This document shows, piece by piece, positions 1 through 8,838 of a stretch of DNA of 64,000 nucleotides. Source of the stretch: Nocardia xishanensis NBRC 101358. Lineage in GTDB: Bacteria; Actinomycetota; Actinomycetes; Mycobacteriales; Mycobacteriaceae. The first letter of the stretch is position 1; every line of letters begins with the position of its first letter. Position numbers and translations under genes: made by a program. The stretch lies in assembly GCF_001613365.1 (NCBI RefSeq), contig NZ_BDCF01000030.1, positions 1 through 64,000 on the forward strand, given 5' to 3'. The notes below the pieces were generated by a model. The model saw only the letters and a list, made by a program, of their open reading frames with translations, searched no databases and was not told where the DNA came from.

Positions 1-542
1 CGGATCAGGGTCGCCGCGCCGCGCGGGTCGCCCACCGCGGCAACGCCTTTCGCGACCGCGATGCGGACGTTCGGCGCCGGGTCCGCGGCCGCGGCATCGA
101 GTTCGACGAGCGCGTCCACCGAGGTGAACCCGGCCACCACGGTGCGGCGTACCTCGGCGTTGGCGTCGGCGAACCAGCCGGACAGTGCGGCGGCGTCGGT
201 GCGCCGGTGCCGCCACAGCGCCTCGATCGCGGCGGCGCGCACCGCGGGTTCCCGCGCCGTCACCGCGTCATGCAGGGCCGCGTCGAATTCCGTTCCCGCG
301 ACCAGGACTTCGAGCAACTCCGTGAGCAGACCGATGGCGGCGTGGCGCACGGATACGTCCGGATCGGACAGGCCCGCCGCGACCAGGGGCGAGGATTCCG
401 CCCACTCTTCGGTGGTCTCGCTGAGCACCGAGAGCGCGGTGCGGCGCACCTCCGGGTCGGCGTCGGCCAGGAACGGCCTCAGCTCCGACAGCCGCGGGCA
501 CTCTTCGGCGAGGTCCATCAGTTCGAGCAGCCGGGCACTCAT
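1..542 (-). CDS. HEAT-repeat protein (partial, 3' end outside window)
   Basis: This reading frame runs from an ATG at 542 to the window edge without a stop. The translation is alpha-helical and repetitive, with recurring HEAT signatures such as LADADPEVRRTALSVL, LSDPDVSVRHAAIGLL and FADANAEVRRTVVAGF, about 30 residues apart. Its ATG overlaps the stop of the flavoprotein gene (ATGA), so the two are translationally coupled. HEAT repeats usually form scaffolds or bind partners. By context it is probably an accessory subunit of the flavoprotein. The partner and reaction are not known. Confidence 0.8.
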   Translation of the reverse strand, partial: MSARLLELMDLAEECPRLSELRPFLADADPEVRRTALSVLSETTEEWAESSPLVAAGLSDPDVSVRHAAIGLLTELLEVLVAGTEFDAALHDAVTAREPAVRAAAIEALWRHRRTDAAALSGWFADANAEVRRTVVAGFTSVDALVELDAAAADPAPNVRIAVAKGVAAVGDPRGAATLI

Positions 543-2308
543 CGGGCGCTCCACGCGCCGACCAGCTCCGGCGCCGCGACGTCGGGAACGCCGTCGGGCC
601 GCGTGAAGCCGGGCACCGCGACGATGTAGGGCGCCACCGGACGGGTCAGGAACCGCATGTCGCCGGACTCGCCGCGATAGAGGTTGAGGTGGCAGAACCA
701 TTCCGCGTCGTCGCGCGCCGGCCAGTCGGAGCGCTGATGGTAGAGCCCCCAGCGACTTTCGGTGCGCCGCAAGGAAGCACGCGCCGCCATCTCCGCGCAG
801 TCACGGATGAAAGTCACCTCGGCGCACCGCATCAGCTCGTGCGGGGTGTGTCCGCTCATCTGGGAGATGTCGACGTGCATCCGCTCGAACGCCGCCAGAC
901 CGAGGGTGAGGTAGCTCTGCGTCTTCGGGGGTTGCAGGTAGTCGTTGACGAAGCGGCGCAGTTTGTATTCGACCTGCTGCTGCGGCGGACCGTCCGGATT
1001 GCCCAGCGGACGGTAGATCAGCGCGTGCGCCGCCTCGATCTGATCCTCCGGCAGCGCGGGCCGCGCCGCGCCACGGGCGTATCCGCTCGCGCTCTCCCCC
1101 GCGATGTCACCGTAGACGAAGGCGCCGATCATGTAGTTGTGCGGCACCAAGGCCATGTCCCCCGCCGCGTACAGACCCGGCACGGTCGTGGCCGCGTGCT
1201 CGTCGACCCACACGCCGGACGCGGAATGCCCACTGCACAAACCGATTTCGGAGATGTGCATCTCGATGTCGCTGGTGCGGTAGTCGGTGCCGCGGCCCGC
1301 GTGGAAAGTGCCGCGGGTCGGTCGCTCGGTGGTGTGCAGAATGCCCTCGATCTCCCGGATCGTGGCGTCGGGCAGGTGGCTCAGCTTGAGGTAGATAGGG
1401 CCGCGCGCGCTGTCGAGTTCTCGCTTGACCTCGGCCATCATCTGCCCCGACCAGTAGTCGCAGTCGACGAACCGGTTGCCCTCGGCGTTGACCTGGTAGC
1501 CGCCGAAGGGGTTGGCGACATAGGCGCAGGCGGGGCCGTTGTAATCCTTGATGAGCGGGTTGATCTGGAAGCACTCGATGCCGGAGAGTTCCGCGCCCGC
1601 GTGGTAGGCCATCGCGTAGCCGTCGCCCGCGTTGGTCGGGTTCTCGTAGGTGCCGTACAGGTAGCCGCTGGCGGGCAGTCCGAGTCGACCGCACGCGCCG
1701 GTGGCGAGGATCACCGCGCCCGCCGAAATAGTGACGAATTCGCCTGTCCGCGTGTCGAATCCGACGGCACCGACGGCCCGGCCGGCCACCGTCAGCACCC
1801 GCACCGGCATCACCCGGTTGCTGATGGTCACCTTGGCGCGGACGTCGCGGGCGCGCAGGGTGCGATACAGCACCTTCTTCACGTCGCGGCCCTCCGGCAT
1901 CGGCAGCACATAGCTGCCGGATCGGTGCACCTTGCGCACCGCGTACTCGCCGTGCTCGTCCTTCTCGAACTTGACGCCGTAGCCCTCCAGCCGCTGCACC
2001 ATATCGAAGCCGCGGGTGGCCGTCTGATAGACGGTGCGCTGGTTGACGATGCCGTCGTTGGCGATGGTGATGTCGGCGACGTAGTCCTCCGGGCTCGCCT
2101 TGCCGGGCACGACGGCGTTGTTGACGCCGTCCATGCCCATCGCGAGCGCCCCGGAGTGGCGCACGTGCGCCTTCTCCAGCAGCAGCACGTCGGCGCCGTG
2201 CCTGGCCGCGGTCAGCGCGGCCATGGTGCCCGCGGTACCCCCGCCGACGACGAGCACGTCGCAGCTCACTTCTCGGCGTCCAGCGACAGGTGGAATGTCC
2301 ATCGACAT
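539..2308 (-). CDS. FAD-dependent oxidoreductase, AprA/fumarate reductase flavoprotein-like
   Basis: A 589-residue flavoprotein. The N-terminal dinucleotide fold DVLVVGGGTAGTMAALTAARHG (around residues 16-37) binds FAD, and a late GLYAAGDMA motif closes the FAD site as in the fumarate reductase / succinate dehydrogenase / APS reductase flavoprotein family. The ATG at 2308 is preceded by GGAAAGGGG on the coding strand and lies 6 bp after the gntR stop. The open frame extends upstream, but that part is only the shadow of gntR. The gene overlaps the HEAT gene by ATGA. No iron-sulfur subunit is visible inside the window. The substrate cannot be read from the sequence; APS-reductase-like or other dicarboxylate-type redox chemistry is possible. 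Confidence 0.85.
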   Translation of the reverse strand: MSMDIPPVAGRREVSCDVLVVGGGTAGTMAALTAARHGADVLLLEKAHVRHSGALAMGMDGVNNAVVPGKASPEDYVADITIANDGIVNQRTVYQTATRGFDMVQRLEGYGVKFEKDEHGEYAVRKVHRSGSYVLPMPEGRDVKKVLYRTLRARDVRAKVTISNRVMPVRVLTVAGRAVGAVGFDTRTGEFVTISAGAVILATGACGRLGLPASGYLYGTYENPTNAGDGYAMAYHAGAELSGIECFQINPLIKDYNGPACAYVANPFGGYQVNAEGNRFVDCDYWSGQMMAEVKRELDSARGPIYLKLSHLPDATIREIEGILHTTERPTRGTFHAGRGTDYRTSDIEMHISEIGLCSGHSASGVWVDEHAATTVPGLYAAGDMALVPHNYMIGAFVYGDIAGESASGYARGAARPALPEDQIEAAHALIYRPLGNPDGPPQQQVEYKLRRFVNDYLQPPKTQSYLTLGLAAFERMHVDISQMSGHTPHELMRCAEVTFIRDCAEMAARASLRRTESRWGLYHQRSDWPARDDAEWFCHLNLYRGESGDMRFLTRPVAPYIVAVPGFTRPDGVPDVAAPELVGAWSAR

Positions 2309-2313
2309 CCGGA

Positions 2314-3099
2314 TCAGCCCCTTTCCTTCGGTTCGGCCGCACCGCGATTCGGTGTGACCGGGATGCGGTGCAGCCGGCCGGACAGCGAGAACCGGTCGCC
2401 GCGATAGCGCACGTACTCGAGGTCGATGGGCCGGCCTGAATCGGTGTAGGTGAGTCGTTCCAGGAACAGCAGCGGAGAGCCGGGCCGCACCGCGAGCAGC
2501 CCGGCCACCGTCGGGTCGGCCGCGACCGCCTCGATGGACACCGCCGCCGAGCCGAGCGGCAGACCGAGTTCCGCCTCCAGCAGGCCGAAGACGTCGCAGC
2601 CGGTGAGATCGCACTCCAGCAGTGGCGCGCCGACGTCGGCGGTCAGGTAGCTGGCATCCAACGACAGCGGCGCGCCGTCCAGATGGCGGACACGTTCGAG
2701 CGCCACCACCGGTGTGCCCGGTTCCAGCTCGAGCCGCTCGGCGACGATCGGGGTCGCGGGGACGAGCTCGGCCAGCAGGACCGTGTTGACCACGCGATCG
2801 CTGCCCGTCTCGAAGGTCTCGGCCAGGCCGCGCAGGCGGTCCAAGCCCTGCACGGCCTTGTCGGCCACCACGAACGTGCCCGCGCCGGGGACCCGGTCGA
2901 CGAGTCCCTCGTCGCGCAGCAGGGCCAGCGCGTCGCGCACGACATTGCGGCTGGTGTCGAAGTCGGCCGCGAGCTGGCTCTCGGAGGGCAACGGCCGGTT
3001 GCCGTAGACACCGCTGCGAATGCGCGCCCGCAGAATGTCCCTCACCCGCCGGGCGGGCGCCGAGCGACGTCCGGTGCCGGGATACGTTCTGGCTGTCAT
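2314..3099 (-). CDS. GntR/UTRA family transcriptional regulator
   Basis: A 261-residue regulator. The N-terminal winged helix contains the GntR signature (LPSESQLAADFDTSRNVVRDAL, about residues 37-58), followed by GLVDRVPGAGTFV. The C-terminal part has the UTRA-type effector fold ending in FLERLTYTDSGRPIDLEYVRYRGDRF. It is the first gene of an operon with the flavoprotein and HEAT genes, so it probably controls their expression in response to a small-molecule ligand. The ATG at 3099 fits the normal family length. Confidence 0.9.
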   Translation of the reverse strand: MTARTYPGTGRRSAPARRVRDILRARIRSGVYGNRPLPSESQLAADFDTSRNVVRDALALLRDEGLVDRVPGAGTFVVADKAVQGLDRLRGLAETFETGSDRVVNTVLLAELVPATPIVAERLELEPGTPVVALERVRHLDGAPLSLDASYLTADVGAPLLECDLTGCDVFGLLEAELGLPLGSAAVSIEAVAADPTVAGLLAVRPGSPLLFLERLTYTDSGRPIDLEYVRYRGDRFSLSGRLHRIPVTPNRGAAEPKERG

Positions 3100-3233
3100 G
3101 CGGCAAATGCTGGGAACGGATCGTTACGCGCGACGTTTCCGGCGATTACCGGATGGTTACGCCAGTTCCGAATCCCAGCGCAGGTCTCTCACCTGCGAAA
3201 ACACTCGGACCCTCCCGAGTATCACCAGTTGAC

Positions 3234-4157
3234 TCAGCTGTCCGATTCGTTGCGCGCGGCGATCTCGGCCAGCAACTTCGCCGGACCGGCGGGCGGGAAA
3301 CGCGGCCGCCAGACCGCGCGGAACTGCCGGGTCAGCGCGGTGGCATCGGTCAGCGGCACCCGGACGAGCGTCCCGCGCTCGAGTTCGGGCGCGGCGATCA
3401 GCCTGCTGACCACCGCGGGCGCCACCGCCGTGCGGGCGGCGGCGATGATCGTGGCCGCCGAGCCCAGTTCCGCGGCAGGCCTTACGGGTTCGCCGTGGAC
3501 GCCGAGCACCTCCCAGACCGCGTCGCGGGTCCCCGATCCCGGCTCCCGCCACAGCAGTGCGGTGGCGGCCAGCTCCCGCAGCGACAACGGCCCGCGGCGG
3601 TGCGCCCACGGATGGGCGGGCGCCACCACGACGACGAGTTCGTCCGTGCCGAGCACACGGCTGCCGAGATCCGCAGGCGGATGCGGTCCCTCGACGAACC
3701 CGATATCGGCGGCCTCGCTACGCACCAGCTCCATCACCTGACTGCTGTTGGCCACCTCCAGTGCGACCGTCACTTCGGGGTGGATACTGCGCAGTTCCTG
3801 TAACCACTGCGGAATCCGATGATCGGCAATGGTTTTGGAGGCTGCCACGCGCAATCGCGGGACGCTGCCCGCGCGGAGAGCGGCGACCGCCACACCGAAG
3901 GAGCGGGCGGCCTCGAGCACAGGGCGCGCGTGGTCGACCACCGCGCGGCCCGCCGCGGTCAGCGCCGAACCGGTCGGCCCGCGGTCCAGCAGCCGCAGGT
4001 GCAGCCTGCGTTCCAGCGCGCTGATGCGCATGCTGGCGGCGGGCTGGCTGATGCCGTGGCGGCGGGCGGCCGCGCCGAGGCTGCCGAGTTCGGCGACGGA
4101 GACGAGCAGATCGAGAACATCCAGATCGGGCGTTCCCGGTGGCAGCGTCATGGGCAC
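3234..4157 (-). CDS. LysR family transcriptional regulator
   Basis: A 307-residue protein with an N-terminal LysR winged helix (LDLLVSVAELGSLGAAARRHGISQ followed by PAASMRISALERRL) and a two-lobed substrate-binding C-terminal domain. It is divergent from a YeiH-type exporter. The same pairing (yeiE/yeiH) is known in enterobacteria, so it likely regulates that neighbour. The start is GTG at 4157 or ATG at 4151; neither has a convincing Shine-Dalgarno. A perfect LysR-type box lies in the shared upstream region. Confidence 0.9.
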   Translation of the reverse strand: MPMTLPPGTPDLDVLDLLVSVAELGSLGAAARRHGISQPAASMRISALERRLHLRLLDRGPTGSALTAAGRAVVDHARPVLEAARSFGVAVAALRAGSVPRLRVAASKTIADHRIPQWLQELRSIHPEVTVALEVANSSQVMELVRSEAADIGFVEGPHPPADLGSRVLGTDELVVVVAPAHPWAHRRGPLSLRELAATALLWREPGSGTRDAVWEVLGVHGEPVRPAAELGSAATIIAAARTAVAPAVVSRLIAAPELERGTLVRVPLTDATALTRQFRAVWRPRFPPAGPAKLLAEIAARNESDS

Positions 4158-4198
4158 CGATTATGGGCCCGGCCGCGGCCCGGAGCGTGATGGACGGA

Positions 4199-4215
4199 CA
4201 TAAGGGAATCTTATG
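4199..4215. promoter_or_regulatory. LysR-type operator palindrome (T-N11-A)
   Basis: CATAAG-N5-CTTATG is a perfect inverted repeat in the 114-bp divergent region. It contains the T-N11-A core (T4201, A4213) typical of LysR-family sites. It lies about 40 bp from the regulator start and 57 bp from the exporter start. Confidence 0.65.
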
Positions 4216-4271
4216 AGGTCCTTCGAAAGCGCTCTCTACCTGGGTGACGTCCGCGGCGCGAGGGTGAAAGC

Positions 4272-5345
4272 GTGTGCTGCTTACCTCGCTTTCTGCCCGG
4301 ACTGGCGCTGGTCGCCGGGCTCGCCACCGTCGCGACGCTGGCCGGCCGGGCCGCGCCCATGATCGGAGCGCCGGTGTTCGCGCTCGTCGCCGGGGCGCTG
4401 GCCGGGCTCGCGCGCAGGAGGTCGGTGGACGAGGACGGCGTGTTCGGGCCGGGGCTGGCGGTGACCAGGCAGCGCGTGCTCGGGCTCGCCATCGTGCTGC
4501 TGGGCTTGGGGCTGCCGTTCGGCGCGGTACTGACCGTGGGGCGGCAGACGGCGGTGGTGCTCATCGGGACCGTCGTGGCGGGCGCAGTCGCCGCAGTCGT
4601 GGTCGGCAGGATGCTGGCGCTGGATCGGGAATCGGCGACGCTGGTCGCGGTGGGGACGACGATCTGCGGCGCGTCGGCGATCGCGGCGGCGACCGCGGTC
4701 ATGAAGCCGGACCGGGAGCGGGTAGCCTACGCGCTCGGCACTATTTTCGTCTTCAATGTCCTTGCTGTGCTGATCTTTCCGCCGCTCGGTCGGATGCTCG
4801 GCATGTCCGAGGAGGCGTTCGGGCTGTGGGCGGGCACCGCGATCAACGACACCTCCTCGGTGCTGGCGGCGGGCGCGATCTTCGGTCCCGCCGCGGCGCA
4901 GTTCGCGGTGATCGTGAAATTGGTGCGCAGTCTGCTGATCGTGCCGATGTGCGTGGGGCTGCATCTCGGGCGGCGCGGCGCTGGGAATCCCGGCGGTGGG
5001 CAACACGACGCCGGCCGACCTGACAGTGAGCGACGCAGTGCCGGGCAAGCCGTCGACGAGACCGACGCCCGCCGCGCGGCCTGGCGAGTGGTGCCGCTCT
5101 TCGTGGTGCTCTTCGTCGCCGCCTCGGTGATCGCCGGGTTCGGGTTGGTGCCCGAATCTTGGTCGGAGCCGCTGGGCGCGGTGAGCGCGTGGTTGATCGC
5201 GGCGGTGCTGGCGGCCATCGGGACGTCGCTTTCGTGGCAACGCATCCGCACGGCGGGAATGCGCCCCTTGGTCTTCGGCGGAGCGATCGGCCTGGTGCTG
5301 GCGGTGTCCTGCTTGGCCTTACAGCAAGTCACCGGATGGCTGTGA
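4272..5345 (+). CDS. YeiH/UPF0324 family membrane protein, putative sulfate-type exporter
   Basis: A 357-residue integral membrane protein with about ten hydrophobic segments. It has the UPF0324 hallmarks: the N-terminal PGLALVAGLATVATLAG helix, LGLAIVLLGLGLPFG, GTTICGASAIAAATAVMK and the central GTAINDTSSVLAAGAIFG motif. A polar, low-complexity loop at about residues 233-268 separates the two halves. Family members are annotated as putative sulfate or sulfonate exporters, but the biochemistry is thin. The GTG at 4272 is the chosen start. It is divergent from the LysR gene and probably its target. Confidence 0.85.
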   Translation: MCCLPRFLPGLALVAGLATVATLAGRAAPMIGAPVFALVAGALAGLARRRSVDEDGVFGPGLAVTRQRVLGLAIVLLGLGLPFGAVLTVGRQTAVVLIGTVVAGAVAAVVVGRMLALDRESATLVAVGTTICGASAIAAATAVMKPDRERVAYALGTIFVFNVLAVLIFPPLGRMLGMSEEAFGLWAGTAINDTSSVLAAGAIFGPAAAQFAVIVKLVRSLLIVPMCVGLHLGRRGAGNPGGGQHDAGRPDSERRSAGQAVDETDARRAAWRVVPLFVVLFVAASVIAGFGLVPESWSEPLGAVSAWLIAAVLAAIGTSLSWQRIRTAGMRPLVFGGAIGLVLAVSCLALQQVTGWL

Positions 5346-5398
5346 GGCCACCCGATCGCGGTCGTCGGGCAGACCACCGCGTGGCGAGGGACAATGGC

Positions 5399-6046
5399 AT
5401 GGTGACGTGCCTCGTGTGGTACGCCGCCTACGGCTCCAATATGCATCACCGCCGCTTGTACTGCTATCTCGAGGGCGGCAGGCCCGAAGGCGGCGCGATC
5501 GAACTGCCCGGCTGCCGCGACCGTTCCGGCCCGCAGGAGTCCCGTCCGATCGTGCTGCCCGGCCTGCTCTACTTCGCCACCGAATCACTCACCTGGACCG
5601 GCGGCCGGGCCTTCTACGCACCGGATGCCGCGGGTGAGACCGCAGCCCGCGCCTATCTACTGACGGCCGCGCAGTTCTCCGACATCGTCGCCCAGGAGAT
5701 GTACCGCCCGCCGGGCGAGGATCTCGACCTGACCGAGGTGCTCGCCGACGGCCGCACCGCCCTCGGCCCCGGCCGCTACGAAACCATCGTCCGCGCAGGC
5801 ACTCTCGATGGCCACCCGATCCTCACCTGCACCGCCCCTTGGCGCCACACCGACGTCCCTGGCAACCCACCGGCCCCCGCCTACCTGCGCCACTTGGCCG
5901 CGGGCATCACCGAATCACACGGCTGGCCGCTCCCCCGCACCGCCGCCTATCTCGCCACCCGCCCCGGCGCCGACCTGCACTGGACACCCACCGCCGTCGC
6001 CAACCTCCTCCGCACCACCGATCCCCCGCCCCTGCCCGCCGAATAG
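5399..6046 (+). CDS. Gamma-glutamylcyclotransferase-like (YGSNM) protein
   Basis: A 215-residue protein. The start at ATG 5399 gives MVTCLVWYAAYGSNMHHRRL; the YGSN motif at residues 11-14 is the signature of the gamma-glutamylcyclotransferase / AIG2-like fold. Actinobacterial homologues are often mislabelled histone deacetylase in databases. The glutamate that serves as general acid-base in true cyclotransferases is not identifiable with confidence. The frame stays open upstream to 5159, but that stretch lies inside the preceding gene. The cellular role is unknown. Confidence 0.7.
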   Translation: MVTCLVWYAAYGSNMHHRRLYCYLEGGRPEGGAIELPGCRDRSGPQESRPIVLPGLLYFATESLTWTGGRAFYAPDAAGETAARAYLLTAAQFSDIVAQEMYRPPGEDLDLTEVLADGRTALGPGRYETIVRAGTLDGHPILTCTAPWRHTDVPGNPPAPAYLRHLAAGITESHGWPLPRTAAYLATRPGADLHWTPTAVANLLRTTDPPPLPAE

Positions 6047-6380
6047 CGCCTCTCGCCACCGCCGGTGCCCCGACCAGGTGGCGCGCTACAGCAGGTGCCC
6101 ACAGCCGTACCGGGCGAATCCCGCCTCGAGCTCGGCTTTGTTCGCCGCGGACATGAGCAGGTAGCGCCGAAATGTCGCGCCGCAACACCAGGGCCGGTGC
6201 GGCGCGTGCGCACCTTCACTCCAGCGGAAATCGCACCAAGCTATCGAAGGCGTCGCCCGGGCGAGCGTGTTCACTCGAACCGGTCCACTGAGCGGGACTC
6301 GGCTTTCGCCGAACACGCCGGCACCGGAAACGCGTCCGGCCGCACGATGTTCCGTGCGGCCGGAGGCGAAAAGGCAGGGA
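6047..6380. other. Intergenic region (334 bp)
   Basis: It lies between two convergent genes. Short frames exist on both strands but none resembles a protein. The only clear element is the hairpin at 6335-6364. Confidence 0.5.
6335..6364 (-). terminator. Terminator hairpin of the acyl-CoA dehydrogenase gene
   Basis: A perfect 12-bp stem (TCCGGCCGCACG / CGTGCGGCCGGA) with a 6-nt loop lies 17 bp beyond the stop codon of the minus-strand gene. There is no long T-run, as is common in high-GC actinobacteria. Confidence 0.7.
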
Positions 6381-7526
6381 TCAGGCCAGGTTCAGCGAGC
6401 GGCCGATGATCTCCTTCATGATTTCGGTGGTGCCGCCGTAGATGGTCTGGATGCGGGCGTCCATGTAGGCCTTGGCGATCGGGTATTCCTTCATGTAGCC
6501 GTAGCCGCCGTGCAGCTGGAGGCAGCGGTTGACGAGGTCGAGCTGCTCCTCGGTGCTCCACCACTTGGCCATGGCGGCGTCCTCGGCGGAGAGCTTGCCC
6601 GCGTTGAGGTCCTCGATGAAGCGGTCGACCATGATCCGCACGGCGGTGGTCTTGGTGGCCAGTTCGGCGAGCACGAAGCGGGTGTTCTGCAGGGCGCCGA
6701 TCGGCTTGCCGAACGCCTTGCGGTCGCGTACGTACTGGCAGGTCATCTCCAGCGAGCCCTCCATGGCGGCGGCGGCCATGACGGCGATGGACAGCCGCTC
6801 CTGGGGCAGGTTGTGCATCAGGTGGATGAAGCCCATGCCCTCGGTGCCGAGCAGGTTCTTGCCGGGTACACGCACGTCGGTGAAGCTGAGCTCGGCGGTG
6901 TCCTGGGCCTTGAGGCCGAGCTTGTCCAGGTTGCGGCCGCGCTCGAAGCCCGCCATGCCGCGCTCCACCACCAGCAGGCTGAAGCCCATGGCGCCCTTCT
7001 CCGGATCGGTCTGGGCGACCACGATGACGATGTCGGCGTTGATGCCGTTGGTGATGAAGGTCTTGGCGCCGTTGAGGATCCAGTCGTCGCCGTCGCGTAC
7101 CGCGCGGGTCTTGATGCCCTGCAGGTCGGAGCCGGTGCCCGGCTCGGTCATCGCGATGGCGGTGATGATCTCGCCGGAACAGAACTTGGGCAGCCACCGC
7201 TGCTTCTGCTCGTCGTTGGCCAGCTCCAGCAGGTACGGCGCGACGACGTCGTTGTGCAGCGAGAAGCCGAGGCCGGAGTACTGCCCCTTCACGCACTCCT
7301 CGGTGACGATCGCGTTGTAGCGGAAGTCGCGCACCCCACCGCCGCCGAACTCCTCCGGGACGGCCATGCCGAGGAAGCCCTGCTTGCCCGCCTCGAGCCA
7401 GACCGCGCGATCGACGATGCCCTGCTCTTCCCACTTCGCGTGGTTCGGCGCGACGTGCTGATCGAGAAACTTGCGGAACGACTCCCGGAACAGATCGTGT
7501 TCGGGCTCGAACAGTGTGCGCTCCAC
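6381..7526 (-). CDS. Acyl-CoA dehydrogenase, LCAD-like
   Basis: A 381-residue FAD enzyme that introduces the alpha-beta double bond of acyl-CoA in fatty-acid oxidation. It has the FAD/substrate motif AMTEPGTGSDLQGIKT and the C-terminal signature LQLHGGYGYMKEYP. The usual catalytic Glu position of short/medium-chain enzymes (Y-E-G-T) is Gly here (YGGTTEIMKE). A Glu is present in helix G (LPQERL), the alternative base position used by long-chain and isovaleryl-CoA dehydrogenases, so this is an LCAD-like active site. The natural substrate is not determined. It is a single-gene unit followed by a terminator. Confidence 0.92.
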   Translation of the reverse strand: MERTLFEPEHDLFRESFRKFLDQHVAPNHAKWEEQGIVDRAVWLEAGKQGFLGMAVPEEFGGGGVRDFRYNAIVTEECVKGQYSGLGFSLHNDVVAPYLLELANDEQKQRWLPKFCSGEIITAIAMTEPGTGSDLQGIKTRAVRDGDDWILNGAKTFITNGINADIVIVVAQTDPEKGAMGFSLLVVERGMAGFERGRNLDKLGLKAQDTAELSFTDVRVPGKNLLGTEGMGFIHLMHNLPQERLSIAVMAAAAMEGSLEMTCQYVRDRKAFGKPIGALQNTRFVLAELATKTTAVRIMVDRFIEDLNAGKLSAEDAAMAKWWSTEEQLDLVNRCLQLHGGYGYMKEYPIAKAYMDARIQTIYGGTTEIMKEIIGRSLNLA

Positions 7527-7731
7527 ACCAACCTCCTAGTGACCACACCGGGCGGTCCACACCGACCCGTCGTTACCGCATACGGTACCCGGAACACGAA
7601 TGACAGTTCACTTCACGTCCGAAATTCGCGGTTTCACCTGGTACGGGTCGCGCATCGGTGCGCACTTTTCCGCCGATTCCCGACAAACCTGAACGGACTG
7701 CATTCGATAGCTTTCAGCTATTACAAAGCCA

Positions 7732-8781
7732 TCAGGCGGGAAGGCCGAGTCCCTTGGCCAGCACCGGCCAGGACGCGACCAGCGCGTCCTCCCAATAGCC
7801 CCACGAGTGCGTGCCGACCGGCTGGAAATCGAAGGTCGCTGGAATGCCGAGTTCGTTCAAGCGCTCCTGCATGTTGCGCGTGCAGTAGTTCGAGGCCGCC
7901 TCCAGCGCGCCTCCGACGGCGAGCTGATTGGCCCATCCGCCCACACCGGGCAAGGTGTACGGACCGTCGAGGGTGTCCCACTGGCCAGGTATGCCGGTGC
8001 CCGTCGAGAGGAACAGCTCGAGCCCGCGCAGCCCCTCGGCGTTCAGGTAGGGATCGTTGGCCGCCCACATCGGATCACCTTGCGGGCCGTACATGTTCGC
8101 CGTGTTGCCGCCGCCGGTGGTCACGACCGTTCTGACGAAGTTGTAGCCGACCGGATCGCTGATCTGGGCGCACCCGCTGTAGGCCGCGACCGCGCGGTAG
8201 CGCCCCGGCGCGGCGATCGGCAGCTGCAGCACCGAGGTGCCCGACATGGACAGTCCCGCGATGGCGTTCGTACCATTCGTGCCGAGCGCGCGATCGATCA
8301 GCGGCGGCAACTCTTCGGTCAGGAACGTTTGCCACTGGTTGACCCCGAGCACGGGATCATTGGCGCGCCAATCGGTGTAATAGGTCCACGCACCGCCGAC
8401 CGGTTGGACCACGTTGACATTCTTGTCGGCGAGGAATTGCAACGCTGTGGTCCGCTGCTGCCAGGTCGCCGTGTCCTGACCGCCGCCCGCGCCCGCGAGC
8501 AGGTACAGCGTCGGGCGCGGCGCCGAGTTGTCGGCCGGGCGCTGAACGTCGATCTCGATCGTCCGGCCCATGGCGGCCGAGTACACCCGAAGCCGCAGGT
8601 TGCGCTGGTCGAGCACCGCGCTGTCGGTGATGTGGGAACCGTTGGTCCGCAGCGGCATTCCGGACGCGGCCGGCGAATCGTTCGTCGCCGCGGCGGCGTT
8701 TCCGGCAACCGTCGCGGTGACACCGCACACGAACGCGGCCGCGCCTGCCGTGACGGCCGATCTGAGTCTTCTCCTACGCAT
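7732..8781 (-). CDS. Secreted mycolyltransferase, antigen 85 / esterase family
   Basis: A 349-residue exported alpha/beta hydrolase. An Arg-rich N-terminus is followed by a hydrophobic signal segment ending at AAAA (about residues 30-33). The nucleophile Ser is in GLSMSGTSV. A late His is in GTHSWGYWE, and the core LYLLAGAGGGQDTATW resembles the oxyanion region. This is the layout of antigen-85-type trehalose mycolyltransferases, which move mycolic acids between trehalose and arabinogalactan in the envelope. It supports a mycolate-producing host. Which acceptor it uses is unknown. Confidence 0.88.
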   Translation of the reverse strand: MRRRRLRSAVTAGAAAFVCGVTATVAGNAAAATNDSPAASGMPLRTNGSHITDSAVLDQRNLRLRVYSAAMGRTIEIDVQRPADNSAPRPTLYLLAGAGGGQDTATWQQRTTALQFLADKNVNVVQPVGGAWTYYTDWRANDPVLGVNQWQTFLTEELPPLIDRALGTNGTNAIAGLSMSGTSVLQLPIAAPGRYRAVAAYSGCAQISDPVGYNFVRTVVTTGGGNTANMYGPQGDPMWAANDPYLNAEGLRGLELFLSTGTGIPGQWDTLDGPYTLPGVGGWANQLAVGGALEAASNYCTRNMQERLNELGIPATFDFQPVGTHSWGYWEDALVASWPVLAKGLGLPA

Positions 8782-8838
8782 CTCCCCACGGTACGCATCC
8801 GTACCTGAGAGATTGCCGAGCGTTTTCTCAGTGTTCTT

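Noticed and set aside
2309..3106. A 266-residue N-terminal extension of the flavoprotein
   Set aside because: It covers gntR in another frame and is low-complexity. The FAD motif begins right after ATG 2308.
4211..5240. Minus-strand frames across the YeiH-type gene
   Set aside because: They are Arg/His-rich antisense shadows; the plus-strand frame has the membrane topology and family motifs.
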